In this document: positions 1 through 9,203 of the stretch, one piece after another | Numbering within the stretch: the first letter of the stretch is position 1 | Layout: every line of letters starts with the position of its first letter | NCBI RefSeq assembly: GCF_900111935.1 | Contig: NZ_FOYN01000001.1 | Coordinates: 1-64,000 of the forward strand | Reading direction: 5' to 3' | DNA from: Halorubrum sodomense | Lineage (GTDB): Archaea > Halobacteriota > Halobacteria > Halobacteriales > Haloferacaceae | DNA length: 64,000 bases | Notes under the pieces: model-generated | The model's database searches: none | What the model was told of the DNA's origin: nothing | The model's input: the letters and a program-made list of their open reading frames with translations, nothing else | Position numbers and translations under genes: made by a program

Positions 1-590
1 CTACTAGAGGATCGCTCTTCGGTCGTTTTGAGAGACGCCTTGTACGCCCTGTCGCTCGATCGCCAGCTGATTTCAGGCCCTATTGCACCGCCCTTCTCGG
101 GGTGCTTTTCAGCGTTCGCTCACGCTACTTGTTCGCTATCGGTCTCGAGGAGTGTTTAGCCTTTCCAGGGGATGCCTGGAATGTTCACAGAGGATATCCG
201 ACCCCTGCTACTCTGGATTTGACGCCATCCGTACTGACCCATCGTACGGGGTTGTCACCCTGTTTCACGCTCCGTTCCAGGAGACTTCAGATGAGTTGTC
301 GAGATTTGGTTGTCAACCCGAACACCACATTGGTCCGAAGACCTTCGGTTTGGGCTGTGTCGCGTTTACTCGCGGTTACTGACGACATCGCTGTTGCGTT
401 CTTTTCCTGCCCTTACTGAGATGTTTCAATTCAGGGCGTTCCCTATTGCGCGTGGCAATTGTTGAACGGATTCCGATTGGGAGATCTCGTGTTCGTACCC
501 TCCATGCGGGTCCCACGAGCTTTTCGCAGCTTGGCACGTCCGTCGTCGGCTCTCGAGCCGAGCCATTCACCAGCTGGCACAGTAGCCAGT
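1..590 (-). rRNA. 23S ribosomal RNA, 5' part (cut by window edge)
   Basis: Read on the minus strand, this is the 5' domain of an archaeal large-subunit rRNA. The opening segment (TGGCTACTGTGCCAGCTGG) and the following CGGACGTGCCAAGCTGCG match the conserved start of haloarchaeal 23S. The gene continues left of the window, so most of 23S and any 5S lie outside. The 5' end is placed near 590 by similarity and may be off by a few bases. It is the distal part of the 16S - tRNA-Ala - 23S operon. Open reading frames across it are spurious. Confidence 0.95.
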
Positions 591-869
591 AGTGTGTCAG
601 CCAACTCTCCGAAGAGAGTGCTGACGGTGTCAGAAATACTCGTCAGAGTATTCCGACTGTATATGGTTCACTGACGTTCCACGAACTCGGATGAGTTCAG
701 TGGACGTCTGGATCGCACGTATACACGGTTGTCATTGAATCGCCCCGGGTGTGACGGGGCGTTCGTCGAACCCTTCCCATCCGCGGTTTCCCGGGATGGT
801 GCATCGGTCGTCGTGTTCGATCCGAGTCGCGTCTCCCATATAAGGGGACGGATTCGGACCGAACGGACA
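591..869 (-). other. 23S leader and 23S-tRNA spacer
   Basis: Transcribed spacer between tRNA-Ala and 23S. It should hold the 5' arm of the 23S processing stem; its partner lies outside the window. Several short inverted segments are visible, for example around 600-690. No gene is seen in it. Confidence 0.6.
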
Positions 870-941
870 TGGACTCACTGGGATTCGAACCCAGGGCATC
901 CTCCTTGCAAGGGAGGCACTCTACCGCTGAGCTATGAGCCC
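870..941 (-). tRNA. tRNA-Ala(TGC)
   Basis: The minus strand folds as a 72-nt tRNA. The acceptor stem GGGCTCA pairs with TGAGTCC, the anticodon loop carries TGC, the T arm reads GGTTCGAATCC, and the discriminator is A. CCA is not encoded. Its place between 16S and 23S is the usual euryarchaeal rRNA operon arrangement, so it is cut from the rRNA precursor rather than having its own promoter. Confidence 0.97.
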
Positions 942-979
942 ACCTTCCCGCGTGGGGAAGGTCTGGTGTGTTGTGTGAG

Positions 980-1034
980 CCGTGGTCGTTCTGCGGTGTC
1001 CAAGCCGGTGGGTGGACGGACGGGACACAGACCA
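980..1034 (-). other. 16S processing stem, 3' arm
   Basis: The segment 980-1034 is the near-complement, in the transcript, of 2654-2707 upstream of 16S. The outer 12 bp (CCGTGGTCGTTC read on the plus strand, 980-991) match exactly, followed by interrupted matches around GGTGTC and CAAG and the terminal ACACAGACC. Such a helix around 16S carries the bulge-helix-bulge cleaved by the archaeal splicing endonuclease (established knowledge). The exact bulges were not folded here. Confidence 0.75.
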
Positions 1035-1106
1035 GTGCGAATGAGTAGTGACCGTCGTGGTGACGGTCGTAAGGTGAGCCTCCCGTGTGGGAGGTCTCGG
1101 GTCGGT

Positions 1107-2575
<1,469 letters not shown>

Positions 2576-2653
2576 GAATATCCTTCAGGCCTGATTCCCG
2601 GCCTGAAGGGGGTGTTGGCGGGTGTCAACGTAGTGTTGACACACCATTGCATT

Positions 2654-2707
2654 GGTCTGTGTGGTGTCCGGGCCAGCCAGCGACTTGGATGACACCGAAC
2701 GACCACG
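2654..2707 (-). other. 16S processing stem, 5' arm
   Basis: Leader segment complementary in the transcript to the trailer at 980-1034. Together they close a long helix around 16S. Nearer 16S, 2583-2607 holds a separate short hairpin (CTTCAGGCC ... GGCCTGAAG). Confidence 0.75.
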
Positions 2708-2764
2708 GCTCACATCAGATCACCGCTTACGCCGGAGCGCAGGGGGCGTGATCCTCATCTCTCG

Positions 2765-2807
2765 CGGACCTGAACGTACCGGGCGACGGGTCATAAACCC
2801 ATCGGAA
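2765..2807 (-). promoter_or_regulatory. Probable second rRNA promoter
   Basis: On the minus strand, 2788-2807 reads TTCCGATGGGTTTATGACCC. It resembles the repeated rRNA promoter of halobacteria (TTCGA upstream, a TTTATG-type TATA element). It lies downstream of the better match at 2860-2908. Tandem rRNA promoters are usual in haloarchaea. Confidence 0.55.
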
Positions 2808-2859
2808 CGGTACGGGTCCAGCGAAACCGGGCCGGGTTGAACGGCCCGAGTCCGCGATG

Positions 2860-2908
2860 CGTTCTTCGCATTTCTTCGAATGCCTGGGTTGTACTTAACC
2901 CCGTCGAA
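2860..2908 (-). promoter_or_regulatory. rRNA operon promoter
   Basis: On the minus strand this reads TTCGACGGGGTTAAGTAC (2891-2908), then, about 20 bases on, a start-site-like TGCGAAGAACG (2861-2871). Both parts match the conserved halobacterial rRNA promoter (TTCGACGGTGTTTTATGTA ... TGCGAACGA, from memory). It lies about 290 bp upstream of mature 16S. The rest of 2576-3088 holds leader sequence and no gene. Confidence 0.75.
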
Positions 2909-3088
2909 CTACCGGCGCCACGTCATGCGATTTCATGCCGGAAGAGGCGGGATAACTGACCGGATCGATCCGGAACGGAGAGGGATCTGTCTGAGACAGC
3001 GTCTGTGGGTCGACACGGTGATCATGTCCGGGGCGTTCCGGTCACTCGGCGTCGAAAACGAGAGATCTGGATCGGAGCGCCCGGAGAG

Positions 3089-3418
3089 CTACTCCTCGTC
3101 GATGTACTCGATACCCTGCTTCGAGACGTTGGCCTTGGTGATGTCGTCGAGGTCGTTGAGCCAGAACTCGTCGTCCGCCTCGTCGACTTCGGGGGCGCTG
3201 TCCTTCCAGGCCCACCCCTCGTACTCGTGGACCTTCTGGGTCCCCTTCTCTCGGAGGCGGAGCGTCGTTCGCTGCGCCTCCTCCTCAGAGGGCGCCGGTT
3301 CGAGGGTTCGAGCCGCTTTGAGCGCCGCCTGACGCGGCATGTTTCCCGAGAACTCGCTCGGTTCCGATCCGTCTTCCTCTCGAAGGGCAAAGTTTCGCTT
3401 ACCGTCTTCACGTACCAT
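3089..3418 (-). CDS. MC1-family non-histone chromosomal protein
   Basis: This 109-residue protein is a haloarchaeal MC1-type DNA-bending chromatin protein. Seen in the sequence: the opening MVREDGKRNFALREEDG, the central PRQAALKAAR segment, the LREKGTQKVHEYEGW strand region, and a C-terminal DITKANVSKQGIEYIDEE. These are characteristic of the family. The start at 3418 is preferred over an upstream methionine because homologues begin here and GGAGG lies eight bases before it, with an AT-rich TATA element at 3454-3465. The acidic insert near residues 75-92 is a haloarchaeal trait. It probably acts as an architectural chromosome protein. Confidence 0.93.
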   Translation of the reverse strand: MVREDGKRNFALREEDGSEPSEFSGNMPRQAALKAARTLEPAPSEEEAQRTTLRLREKGTQKVHEYEGWAWKDSAPEVDEADDEFWLNDLDDITKANVSKQGIEYIDEE

Positions 3419-3453
3419 GGTTTTGCCTCCGTGTGACACCAGCACACAGTGTG

Positions 3454-3465
3454 TAATAAATATAT
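3454..3465 (-). promoter_or_regulatory. TATA box of the MC1 gene
   Basis: On the minus strand this reads ATATATTTATTA, preceded by CCCCG (BRE-like). It lies 36-47 bases before the start codon, which would give a short 5' UTR containing GGAGG (3426-3430). Leadered mRNA with a real Shine-Dalgarno is a minority arrangement in haloarchaea. Confidence 0.65.
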
Positions 3466-3712
3466 CGGGGAAATGAAAGCTGTGAGCCACAATTTTTATA
3501 TACTACCTCGGCGGCGGCTGGCGGTTTGGGGCCCAGCGCGGGAGGGAGACGGTCGATCGACGGCGATTCGCAGGAGCGTTCGGCGCGCGCGACAGGCCAG
3601 TTCGGGGTTCGGGCGGGGATTTTCGAGGCACGCGCGCGACTCGCCGGAGCCCGAGTACGCGTAAACAACACTTATGTGTCTGCTATGGCGAAGGGCGACA
3701 AGCACACCCGCG

Positions 3713-3916
3713 ATGGTCCGCAAAAAGAAGCTCAGCCCCAGTGGCGCCAAGGACGACGACGGGGAGTACCACAACGTCCACGTGAACCTCCATGAAGACG
3801 AACTCGCCGTCGCCGGCATGGAGATCGGCGACGAGGTGTTCGTCCGGGTCCGAGACGGGAAGATAATCATTCAGAAGGCGGACGCCAATCCCGACCAGCT
3901 CGAACACGACTTCTGA
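3713..3916 (+). CDS. AbrB/SpoVT-like small DNA-binding protein
   Basis: A 67-residue protein with a swapped-hairpin AbrB/MazE-like domain: conserved VHVNLHEDELAVAGMEIGDEVFVRVRDGKIIIQKAD is present as a near-complete domain from about residue 20. Such proteins are transcriptional regulators or antitoxins; no toxin neighbour is visible. The start at MVRKKKLSPSG (3713) is chosen because homologues begin there. An in-frame ATG at 3674 is possible. The upstream gap 3419-3712 holds TATA-like elements (TTTTTATATAC near 3493) and no other convincing gene. Function beyond DNA binding is unknown. Confidence 0.8.
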   Translation: MVRKKKLSPSGAKDDDGEYHNVHVNLHEDELAVAGMEIGDEVFVRVRDGKIIIQKADANPDQLEHDF

Positions 3917-4013
3917 CGCGGACCGCGGGAGTTCGATACGGTTTTACCGCCGAGCGACCGCCACGCGGACCGCTGTCGGCGGATTAATTGTCGCTCGTGA
4001 CGAGGGTCAGACG

Positions 4014-5069
4014 ATGGGCGCGTACGACCTGTTGAAACCGGCGCTGTTCCGGCTTCCGCCGGAGACCGCACACGGACTGATTCATCGACTGCTCGGCGGC
4101 GTTCAGGGGACGCCCGTCGGCTCCGCGCTCGCTGATCGATACGTCGTCGACGACGAGCGGCTCACGGTCGACGCGGTCGGGTCGTCCTTCCCGAATCCGG
4201 TCGGTGTCGCCGCCGGGTTCGACAAGAACGCGCGCGTCCCGCGGGCGCTGGCGTCGCTCGGCTTCGGCCACGTCGAGGTGGGCGGCGTCACCGCCGAGCG
4301 ACAGCCCGGAAACCCGCGCCCGCGACTGTTCCGACTGCCCGAAGACGAGGCGCTCGTCAACCGGATGGGGTTCAACAACGAGGGGGCCGACAGGGTCGGT
4401 GAGCGCCTCGACCGCGACCCCCTCCCGGAGGTGCCCGTCGGGATCAACATCGGGAAGTCGAAGTCGACGCCCCTCGACGAGGCCCCGGACGACTACCTGT
4501 ACACGTACGAGCGCGTCGCGGACGCGGGCGACTACTTCGTCGTCAACGTCTCCAGCCCGAACACCCCGGGGCTCCGCGAGCTACAGAACCGCGAGGCCTT
4601 GGAGCGAATCCTCGGGACGCTCGACGACGCCGGCGCGGATCCGCTGCTCGTGAAACTCTCCCCCGACCTCCCGGAGCCGGCCGTCGAGGACGCGCTGGGA
4701 GTCGTCGACGACCTCGGCCTCGACGGAGTCATCGCCACCAACACGACGACGTCGCGGCCGGACTCGCTTCGGAGCCACAATCGGGCCGAACGCGGCGGCC
4801 TCTCGGGGAAGCCGATCGAGTCGCTCGCCACGGAGCGGGTCCGGTTTGTGGCGGAGCGCACCGACGTGCCGGTGATCGGCGTGGGCGGGGTCTCCGACGC
4901 CGCGGGCGCCTACGAGAAGATACGGGCGGGCGCCTCGCTGGTCCAGGTGTACACCGGACTCGTCTACGAGGGACCGGGACTCGCGCGCGACGTCAACGAG
5001 GGACTCGTCGAACTGCTCGAACGCGACGGGTTCGACTCCGTCGAGGACGCCGTCGGCGCGGACCTGTGA
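4014..5069 (+). CDS. pyrD: Dihydroorotate dehydrogenase (quinone), class 2
   Basis: A 351-residue FMN enzyme that oxidises dihydroorotate to orotate in pyrimidine synthesis, passing electrons to membrane quinone. The class 2 signature is visible: FPNPVGVAAGFDKN near residues 59-72, NRMGFNN near 116-122, and NVSSPNTPGLR at 178-188, where Ser181 is the expected catalytic base. VIGVGGVSDAAGAYEKIRAGA forms the C-terminal phosphate site. The short N-terminal helical segment (YDLLKPALFRLPPETAH) is the membrane-associating part of class 2 enzymes. It is convergent with valS, separated by a short G-rich gap. Confidence 0.96.
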   Translation: MGAYDLLKPALFRLPPETAHGLIHRLLGGVQGTPVGSALADRYVVDDERLTVDAVGSSFPNPVGVAAGFDKNARVPRALASLGFGHVEVGGVTAERQPGNPRPRLFRLPEDEALVNRMGFNNEGADRVGERLDRDPLPEVPVGINIGKSKSTPLDEAPDDYLYTYERVADAGDYFVVNVSSPNTPGLRELQNREALERILGTLDDAGADPLLVKLSPDLPEPAVEDALGVVDDLGLDGVIATNTTTSRPDSLRSHNRAERGGLSGKPIESLATERVRFVAERTDVPVIGVGGVSDAAGAYEKIRAGASLVQVYTGLVYEGPGLARDVNEGLVELLERDGFDSVEDAVGADL

Positions 5070-5104
5070 CCGAGGGAGAAACCGAAGAGAAGGGGGGGGG
5101 GATC

Positions 5105-7786
5105 TTACGCGTCGTTGCGGACGATGACGACGACGTCGTCCGCCTGAAGCAGCTCGCCCTCGCCCCGGTACTGCCGCTCTTCCTCGACCGCGAACTCGTC
5201 GTCGACGAGCGTGACGCCCGCAACGTGAAGCTCGTCGCCGTCGATCTCGTACTCCCCCTGCGCTAAGGCGGCCTCGATGTCACCGACCTGGTCGCCGTAC
5301 TTCGGCCCCACGGTGGCGTAGTCGAGGTCGATGCCCGTGATCACCGTCTCGACGGGCGCGTCGCCGTCGGGGTGGACCGCGAGGTCGTCGACGTGCATCA
5401 CGCCGGTGATGTCGTCCTCGAACCCGCGCACGTCGGCGTACACCTCCACCGCGTCGAGCGCGGCGGTGAGCGGGAGCTGGTTCTCGCTCTTGTACTTCCG
5501 GAGCGCGCCCACGACGGCCGTGGCGGCAGTCCCCGCGTCGCGGTCGGCCTCGATCCCGAGCGGCTCGGGCCAGTCCGTAAGGTGGATCGACTCGCTCGCG
5601 CCGTCGGCGAGGGCGGTTGGGTCGGCGTCCGCGGCGGTCGCGTCCGCGGCGGTCGCGTCCGCGACGGCGTCGGCGTACATGTCGTGCCACAGCTCCTCGG
5701 TGACGTGCGCGAGGAGGGGGGCGAACAGCTTCAGGAACCGGCGGTGGGCGGTCCGGAGCGCGTACGCCGCGGCGTCGTCCTCGCGCTGTTTCGCGATCTC
5801 GAGGTAGTCGTCGCAGAACGTGTTCCAGAAGAAGCTCCGGAGCTCGTCGCGCGCCTTCGAGAACGCGCGGTCGTCGAGCAGCTCGGTGAGCCGCTCGACC
5901 TCGGCGTCGAGCTCGGCGAGCAGCCAGCGGTCGAGCTCGCGGAGCCCGTCGTCGGGCTCCTCGGGGAACGGCTCCGGCGCGAGCGACTCGACGAGCTTCG
6001 AGGCGTTCCACAGCTTCCGGATCAGCTTCTCGCCCGCGCGGAGGTCCTTCTCCTTGAACGGGAAGTCGTCGCCGACGGCGGTGCCGGCCGCCCAGTAGCG
6101 CGTGGCGTCGACCGGGAACTCATCGAGGACTTCCTCCGGCTCGACGACGTTGCCGACGGACTTCGACATCTTCTCGCGGTTCTCGTCGAGGACGTGCCCG
6201 TTGATCATCGTCTCCTCGAACGGGACCTCCCCGGTGTGCTCGTAGCACTTGACGAGGGTGTGGAACAGCCAGAAGCTGATGATGTCGTGGCCCTGCGGCC
6301 GGAGGTCGAACCGGTACAGCTCGGGGCGCTCCATCGCGAACTCCTCCGCTTCCTCGTCCCAGTCCCAGCCGGCGTTGATGAGCGGGGTGAGACTGGAGGT
6401 GGCCCACGTGTCGAGCACGTCGTCCTCCGGCTCGAACGCCTCGTGTCCGCACTCGGGACACGCGTCGACCGGCGGGTCGTCCGAGAGCGGGTCGACCGGC
6501 AGGTCCGCCTTCTCCGCGATGATCTCCTCGCCGCAGTCCTCGCAGTACCACACGGGGAACGGGATGCCCGAGGAGCGCTGGCGGGAGATGAGCCAGTCCC
6601 ACTGGAGCCCCTCGACCCAGTGTTCGTACCGGGTGAACATCTTCTCGGGGGACCACTCCATCTCCCGGCCGACCTCGAGGTACTCGTCCGTCTTGTCGAG
6701 CATCTCGACGTACCACTGCTCGGTGACGAGGAACTCGACGCTCGTCCCGCAGCGCTCGTGGACGTTGACGGTGTGGGTGATGTCGCGGCGGTCTAACAGC
6801 GCGCCCGCCTCTTCGAGGTCCTCGACGATCGCCTCGCCGGCCTCCGAGGAGTGTAGTCCCTCGTACCCCTCGGCGACGTCGGTCATGTGCCCGGACTCGT
6901 CGATGGCGACCCGGAGGTCTAAGTCGTGGACCTGGTACCACTCGATGTCGTTCTGGTCGCCGAACGTACAGCACATCACGACCCCGGAGCCCGTCTCCAT
7001 GTCGACGCGTTCGTCGGCGATGATCGGGACTTCGTGGCCGAACAGCGGGACCTCGGCGGACTCCCCGACGAGGCCCTGATTCTCGTCGTCGTCCGGGTGG
7101 ACGAACACGGCGACGCAGGCCGGGAGGAGCTCGGGGCGCGTCGTCGAGATGGTGAACTCCTCGTCGCTGCCGGACACGCCGAAGGCGATGTCGTTGAAGT
7201 GGCTGCCCTGCTCGTCGTCCTCGGTCTCGACCTGCGAGATGGCGGTCTCGCACTCGGGACACCAGATCGCGGGGGCCTTCTCGCGGTACTCGCGGCCCTG
7301 ATCGTAGAGGTCGACGAACGACAGCTGGGAGACGCGCTGGACGCGCGGCTCGATGGTCTGGTACGTGTGGTTCCAGTCGACGGAGACCCCGAGCGACTGG
7401 ACGTTCTCGGTGAACTGCTCCTCGTACCCCGCGCAGACCTCCCGGCACTTCGCCTGGAACTCGCGCCGCTCGAACTCCTGGTGGCGAATGTCGAGTTCGT
7501 CCTCGGTGAGCCGTTCGGAGGCGATGCCGTTGTCGTCGTAGCCGAACGGGAAGAACGTCGAGCCGCCGTTCATCCGCTCGAAGCGGGCGACGAAGTCCTG
7601 GAGGGTGAACCCGTACAGGTGGCCCATGTGGAGGCTCCCCGATACCGTCGGCGGCGGGGTGTCGATGGAGAAGACGGTGTTCGGATCGGTCGGATCGTCG
7701 TCGTCGTAGGCGTACGTCTCCTCGTCGACCCACCGCCGCTGCCAGCGCGGCTCGACGGCGTCGGGGTCGTACTCACCACTGGGCAT
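5105..7786 (-). CDS. valS: Valine--tRNA ligase
   Basis: A class I aminoacyl-tRNA synthetase of 893 residues that charges tRNA-Val. The HIGH signature appears as SGSLHMGH (residues 49-56) and the KMSKS loop is present at about residue 539. The editing insert (CP1) lies between, with zinc-ribbon-like pairs such as CPEC, CEDC and CPEC. The C-terminal anticodon-binding helices carry an Asp/Ala-rich insert with tandem ATAADATAADA-type residues, a haloarchaeal surface feature. The ATG at 7786 (MPSGEYDP) is preferred over a GTG three codons earlier. It is a single gene, divergent from nothing recognised upstream. Confidence 0.97.
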   Translation of the reverse strand: MPSGEYDPDAVEPRWQRRWVDEETYAYDDDDPTDPNTVFSIDTPPPTVSGSLHMGHLYGFTLQDFVARFERMNGGSTFFPFGYDDNGIASERLTEDELDIRHQEFERREFQAKCREVCAGYEEQFTENVQSLGVSVDWNHTYQTIEPRVQRVSQLSFVDLYDQGREYREKAPAIWCPECETAISQVETEDDEQGSHFNDIAFGVSGSDEEFTISTTRPELLPACVAVFVHPDDDENQGLVGESAEVPLFGHEVPIIADERVDMETGSGVVMCCTFGDQNDIEWYQVHDLDLRVAIDESGHMTDVAEGYEGLHSSEAGEAIVEDLEEAGALLDRRDITHTVNVHERCGTSVEFLVTEQWYVEMLDKTDEYLEVGREMEWSPEKMFTRYEHWVEGLQWDWLISRQRSSGIPFPVWYCEDCGEEIIAEKADLPVDPLSDDPPVDACPECGHEAFEPEDDVLDTWATSSLTPLINAGWDWDEEAEEFAMERPELYRFDLRPQGHDIISFWLFHTLVKCYEHTGEVPFEETMINGHVLDENREKMSKSVGNVVEPEEVLDEFPVDATRYWAAGTAVGDDFPFKEKDLRAGEKLIRKLWNASKLVESLAPEPFPEEPDDGLRELDRWLLAELDAEVERLTELLDDRAFSKARDELRSFFWNTFCDDYLEIAKQREDDAAAYALRTAHRRFLKLFAPLLAHVTEELWHDMYADAVADATAADATAADADPTALADGASESIHLTDWPEPLGIEADRDAGTAATAVVGALRKYKSENQLPLTAALDAVEVYADVRGFEDDITGVMHVDDLAVHPDGDAPVETVITGIDLDYATVGPKYGDQVGDIEAALAQGEYEIDGDELHVAGVTLVDDEFAVEEERQYRGEGELLQADDVVVIVRNDA

Positions 7787-7890
7787 TTCACGCACACGTT
7801 CCGCCGGTTCCCCCTTAACGGACTCGGTTGTGTGGGGCGGCTTTGCGCGGTCAGGCGCGGCGAGGTGCGGTGAGGTGCGTGGAAAGCCGG

Positions 7891-8145
7891 TCAGACCGTG
7901 TCGTCGAGGTCGTGTTCGGCCGCCATCTTCGACGCCTCGGACGCGAACCGCTCGACCTCGTCCGCCGGGCTCTCGCCCAGCGCGCTCTCCTCGACCTCGC
8001 GGCCCGCGGTGATCCCGTCGCCCGTGACGAGCCGCTGCTCGGCCAGCTCCTTCGTGTGCATCCGCTCGCCGTCCTCCGTGGCGTAGGTGAGCCGCACGAG
8101 CCCCTTCGAGTCGAACTGCCGGTCGACGAGCCAGACGGTGGGCAT
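7891..8145 (-). CDS. Conserved small haloarchaeal protein, function unknown
   Basis: An acidic 84-residue protein (MPTVWLVDRQFDSKGLVRLT...). I do not recognise a named family. The N-terminal half looks like a small beta domain and the C-terminal half like an amphipathic helix rich in Glu and Ala. The start at 8145 is supported by a TATA-like CTTTTTAAAT on the minus strand about 25 bases upstream, which implies leaderless mRNA. Its 5' side is followed by the dispersed repeat copy at 8236-8392. Confidence 0.75.
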   Translation of the reverse strand: MPTVWLVDRQFDSKGLVRLTYATEDGERMHTKELAEQRLVTGDGITAGREVEESALGESPADEVERFASEASKMAAEHDLDDTV

Positions 8146-8235
8146 GGGCGAGGATCGGTCCCTGCGAGATTTAAAAAGGGCGGTCGACGCGCGCGAGACC
8201 GGTAGTACGTCTCGCGATTGACTGACAAACCGAAT

Positions 8236-8392
8236 GCGGTGGCGCGTGCCTGCGAGCGGCCGGAGCGAAGCGGAGGCCGTGAGTCGCACGCGCGAGGGAC
8301 GCGGTGAGTGAGGGGCGACCGGAGGGAGCCCCGAGCGAGCCGCGAGGCTGGGGAGGCGTGAGGTGCGGTGTGGGGCGGGACTCAAAGGGGCG
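8236..8392 (-). repeat. Dispersed GC-rich repeat, copy 1 (reverse, partial)
   Basis: The minus strand of this segment shares blocks with three other places in the window: TTTGAGTCCCGCCCC, CCTCACGCCTCCCCAGCCTC, and CGGCCTCCGCTTCGCTCCGG followed by CGCTCGCAGGC. Only the 3' two thirds of the element is present. It faces copy 2 (8773-9163) across the ferredoxin-like gene. The gap 8146-8484 holds otherwise only short promoter sequence. Confidence 0.75.
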
Positions 8393-8484
8393 GTTCTCCG
8401 GTGGCCTGTCAGCGAATCCAAATCGACCGGACTTTCGCCCCTCTCGTCGCCACCGCTTTGTATCGGCTCGCCGAACCGGTGGTC

Positions 8485-8727
8485 ATGTACGTCGAGTTCG
8501 ACCGCGACACCTGCGTCGGGATGTTCCAGTGCGTCGCCGAGTGGGACGCCTTCGAGAAGGACCTGAACGACGGGAAGGCCGACCTGAAGGGGAGCACCGA
8601 GGAGGAGGAGGACCTGTTCGTCGTCGAGGTGCCCGACGGCGAGGAGTTCGACGCGAAGTTCGCGGCGCGCGTCTGCCCGGTCGACGCCATCGAAGTGTAC
8701 GACGACGACGGCGAACAGGTGGTGTAG
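8485..8727 (+). CDS. Single-cluster ferredoxin-like protein with three cysteines
   Basis: An 80-residue acidic protein. Cys10 and Cys16 (CVGMFQC) and Cys64 in ARVCPVDAI form the CX5C...CP pattern of a [3Fe-4S] or degenerate [4Fe-4S] ferredoxin; the fourth ligand of a classical site is absent. It probably serves as a small electron carrier. The insert between the cysteines is rich in Asp and Glu, as expected for a halophile. The gene is monocistronic and lies between inverted copies of a dispersed repeat. The first methionine of the domain (8485) is chosen, as the upstream reading frame has no similarity. Confidence 0.82.
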   Translation: MYVEFDRDTCVGMFQCVAEWDAFEKDLNDGKADLKGSTEEEEDLFVVEVPDGEEFDAKFAARVCPVDAIEVYDDDGEQVV

Positions 8728-8772
8728 AGGGTTCGAGATCCGAGAGGTTGCTGTGTGTCGAGGGAGAACACT

Positions 8773-9163
8773 TCCAAAGCCCCAGCCACGACGGCTCGCG
8801 CGGCTCGGTGTCGTTCGAAAGGCGCTCCGCGCCTTTCGTGATGTCGTCAGAACGCGGAGCGTTCTGACTGCTAGCCAGAAATCTCCGATTTCTGGCGATG
8901 ACGAGACGCCTTCGGCGTCTCGAACCACGCTCCTCGGTCGCTCGGTCGCTGACGCTCCCTCGCTGCGGTGCTTCCGTCGCCGTGCTTCGCCCTCGCGGCT
9001 GCCCCTTTGAGTCCCGCCCCGCGCCGCTCCGCACAGCACCTCACCCCTCCCCAGCCTCGCGGCTCACGCTTCGCGGCTTCGCCGCTCGCGTTCGCCGCGT
9101 CCCTCGCACGCGCTGCTTCGCGGCCTCCGCTTCGCTCCGGCCGCTCGCAGGCGCGCGCCGGGG
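8773..9163 (+). repeat. Dispersed GC-rich repeat, copy 2
   Basis: Longest copy of the family. It opens with TCCAAAGCCCCAGCCACGAC, has CTCCTCGGTCGCTCG, GTGCTTCGCCCTCGCG, CCCCTTTGAGTCCCGCCCC and CCTCCCCAGCCTCGCGG, and ends with CTTCGCTCCGGCCGCTCGCAG. Near its 5' end about 110 bp carrying four hairpins (8816-8922) interrupt the pattern seen in copies 3 and 4. It fills the gap between the ferredoxin-like gene and hemB; no gene is credible inside it. Confidence 0.8.
8816..8922. repeat. Array of four perfect short hairpins
   Basis: Four consecutive perfect inverted repeats with 8-9 bp stems: CGAAAGGCG/CGCCTTTCG (8816-8838), GTCAGAACG/CGTTCTGAC (8846-8868), CCAGAAAT/ATTTCTGG (8875-8895), CGAGACGCC/GGCGTCTCG (8902-8922). 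Loops are CTCCG, CGGAG, CTCCG and TTC. The hairpins start 30, 29 and 27 bases apart. Stems differ in sequence while the loops are the same or reverse complements. Confidence 0.85.
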
Positions 9164-9203
9164 TGAATGATTGAGGAAGCGTGTCGCCCTTACTCGGCTC
9201 TAT

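Noticed and set aside
5372-6796. A 474-codon plus-strand frame within valS
   Set aside because: It mirrors the codon third positions of valS and gives a Val/Leu/Arg/Asp-rich translation without motifs.
7829-7880. Fifth copy of the dispersed repeat
   Set aside because: Only short GAGGTGCGGTG-like similarity; too short and in simple GC-rich sequence.
8898-9170. Coding capacity of the dispersed repeats (also 29924-30250 and 43911-44240)
   Set aside because: Translations share some residues because the DNA is shared, but they are Ala/Arg/Ser/Pro-rich, frames are broken between copies, and no start signals are conserved.
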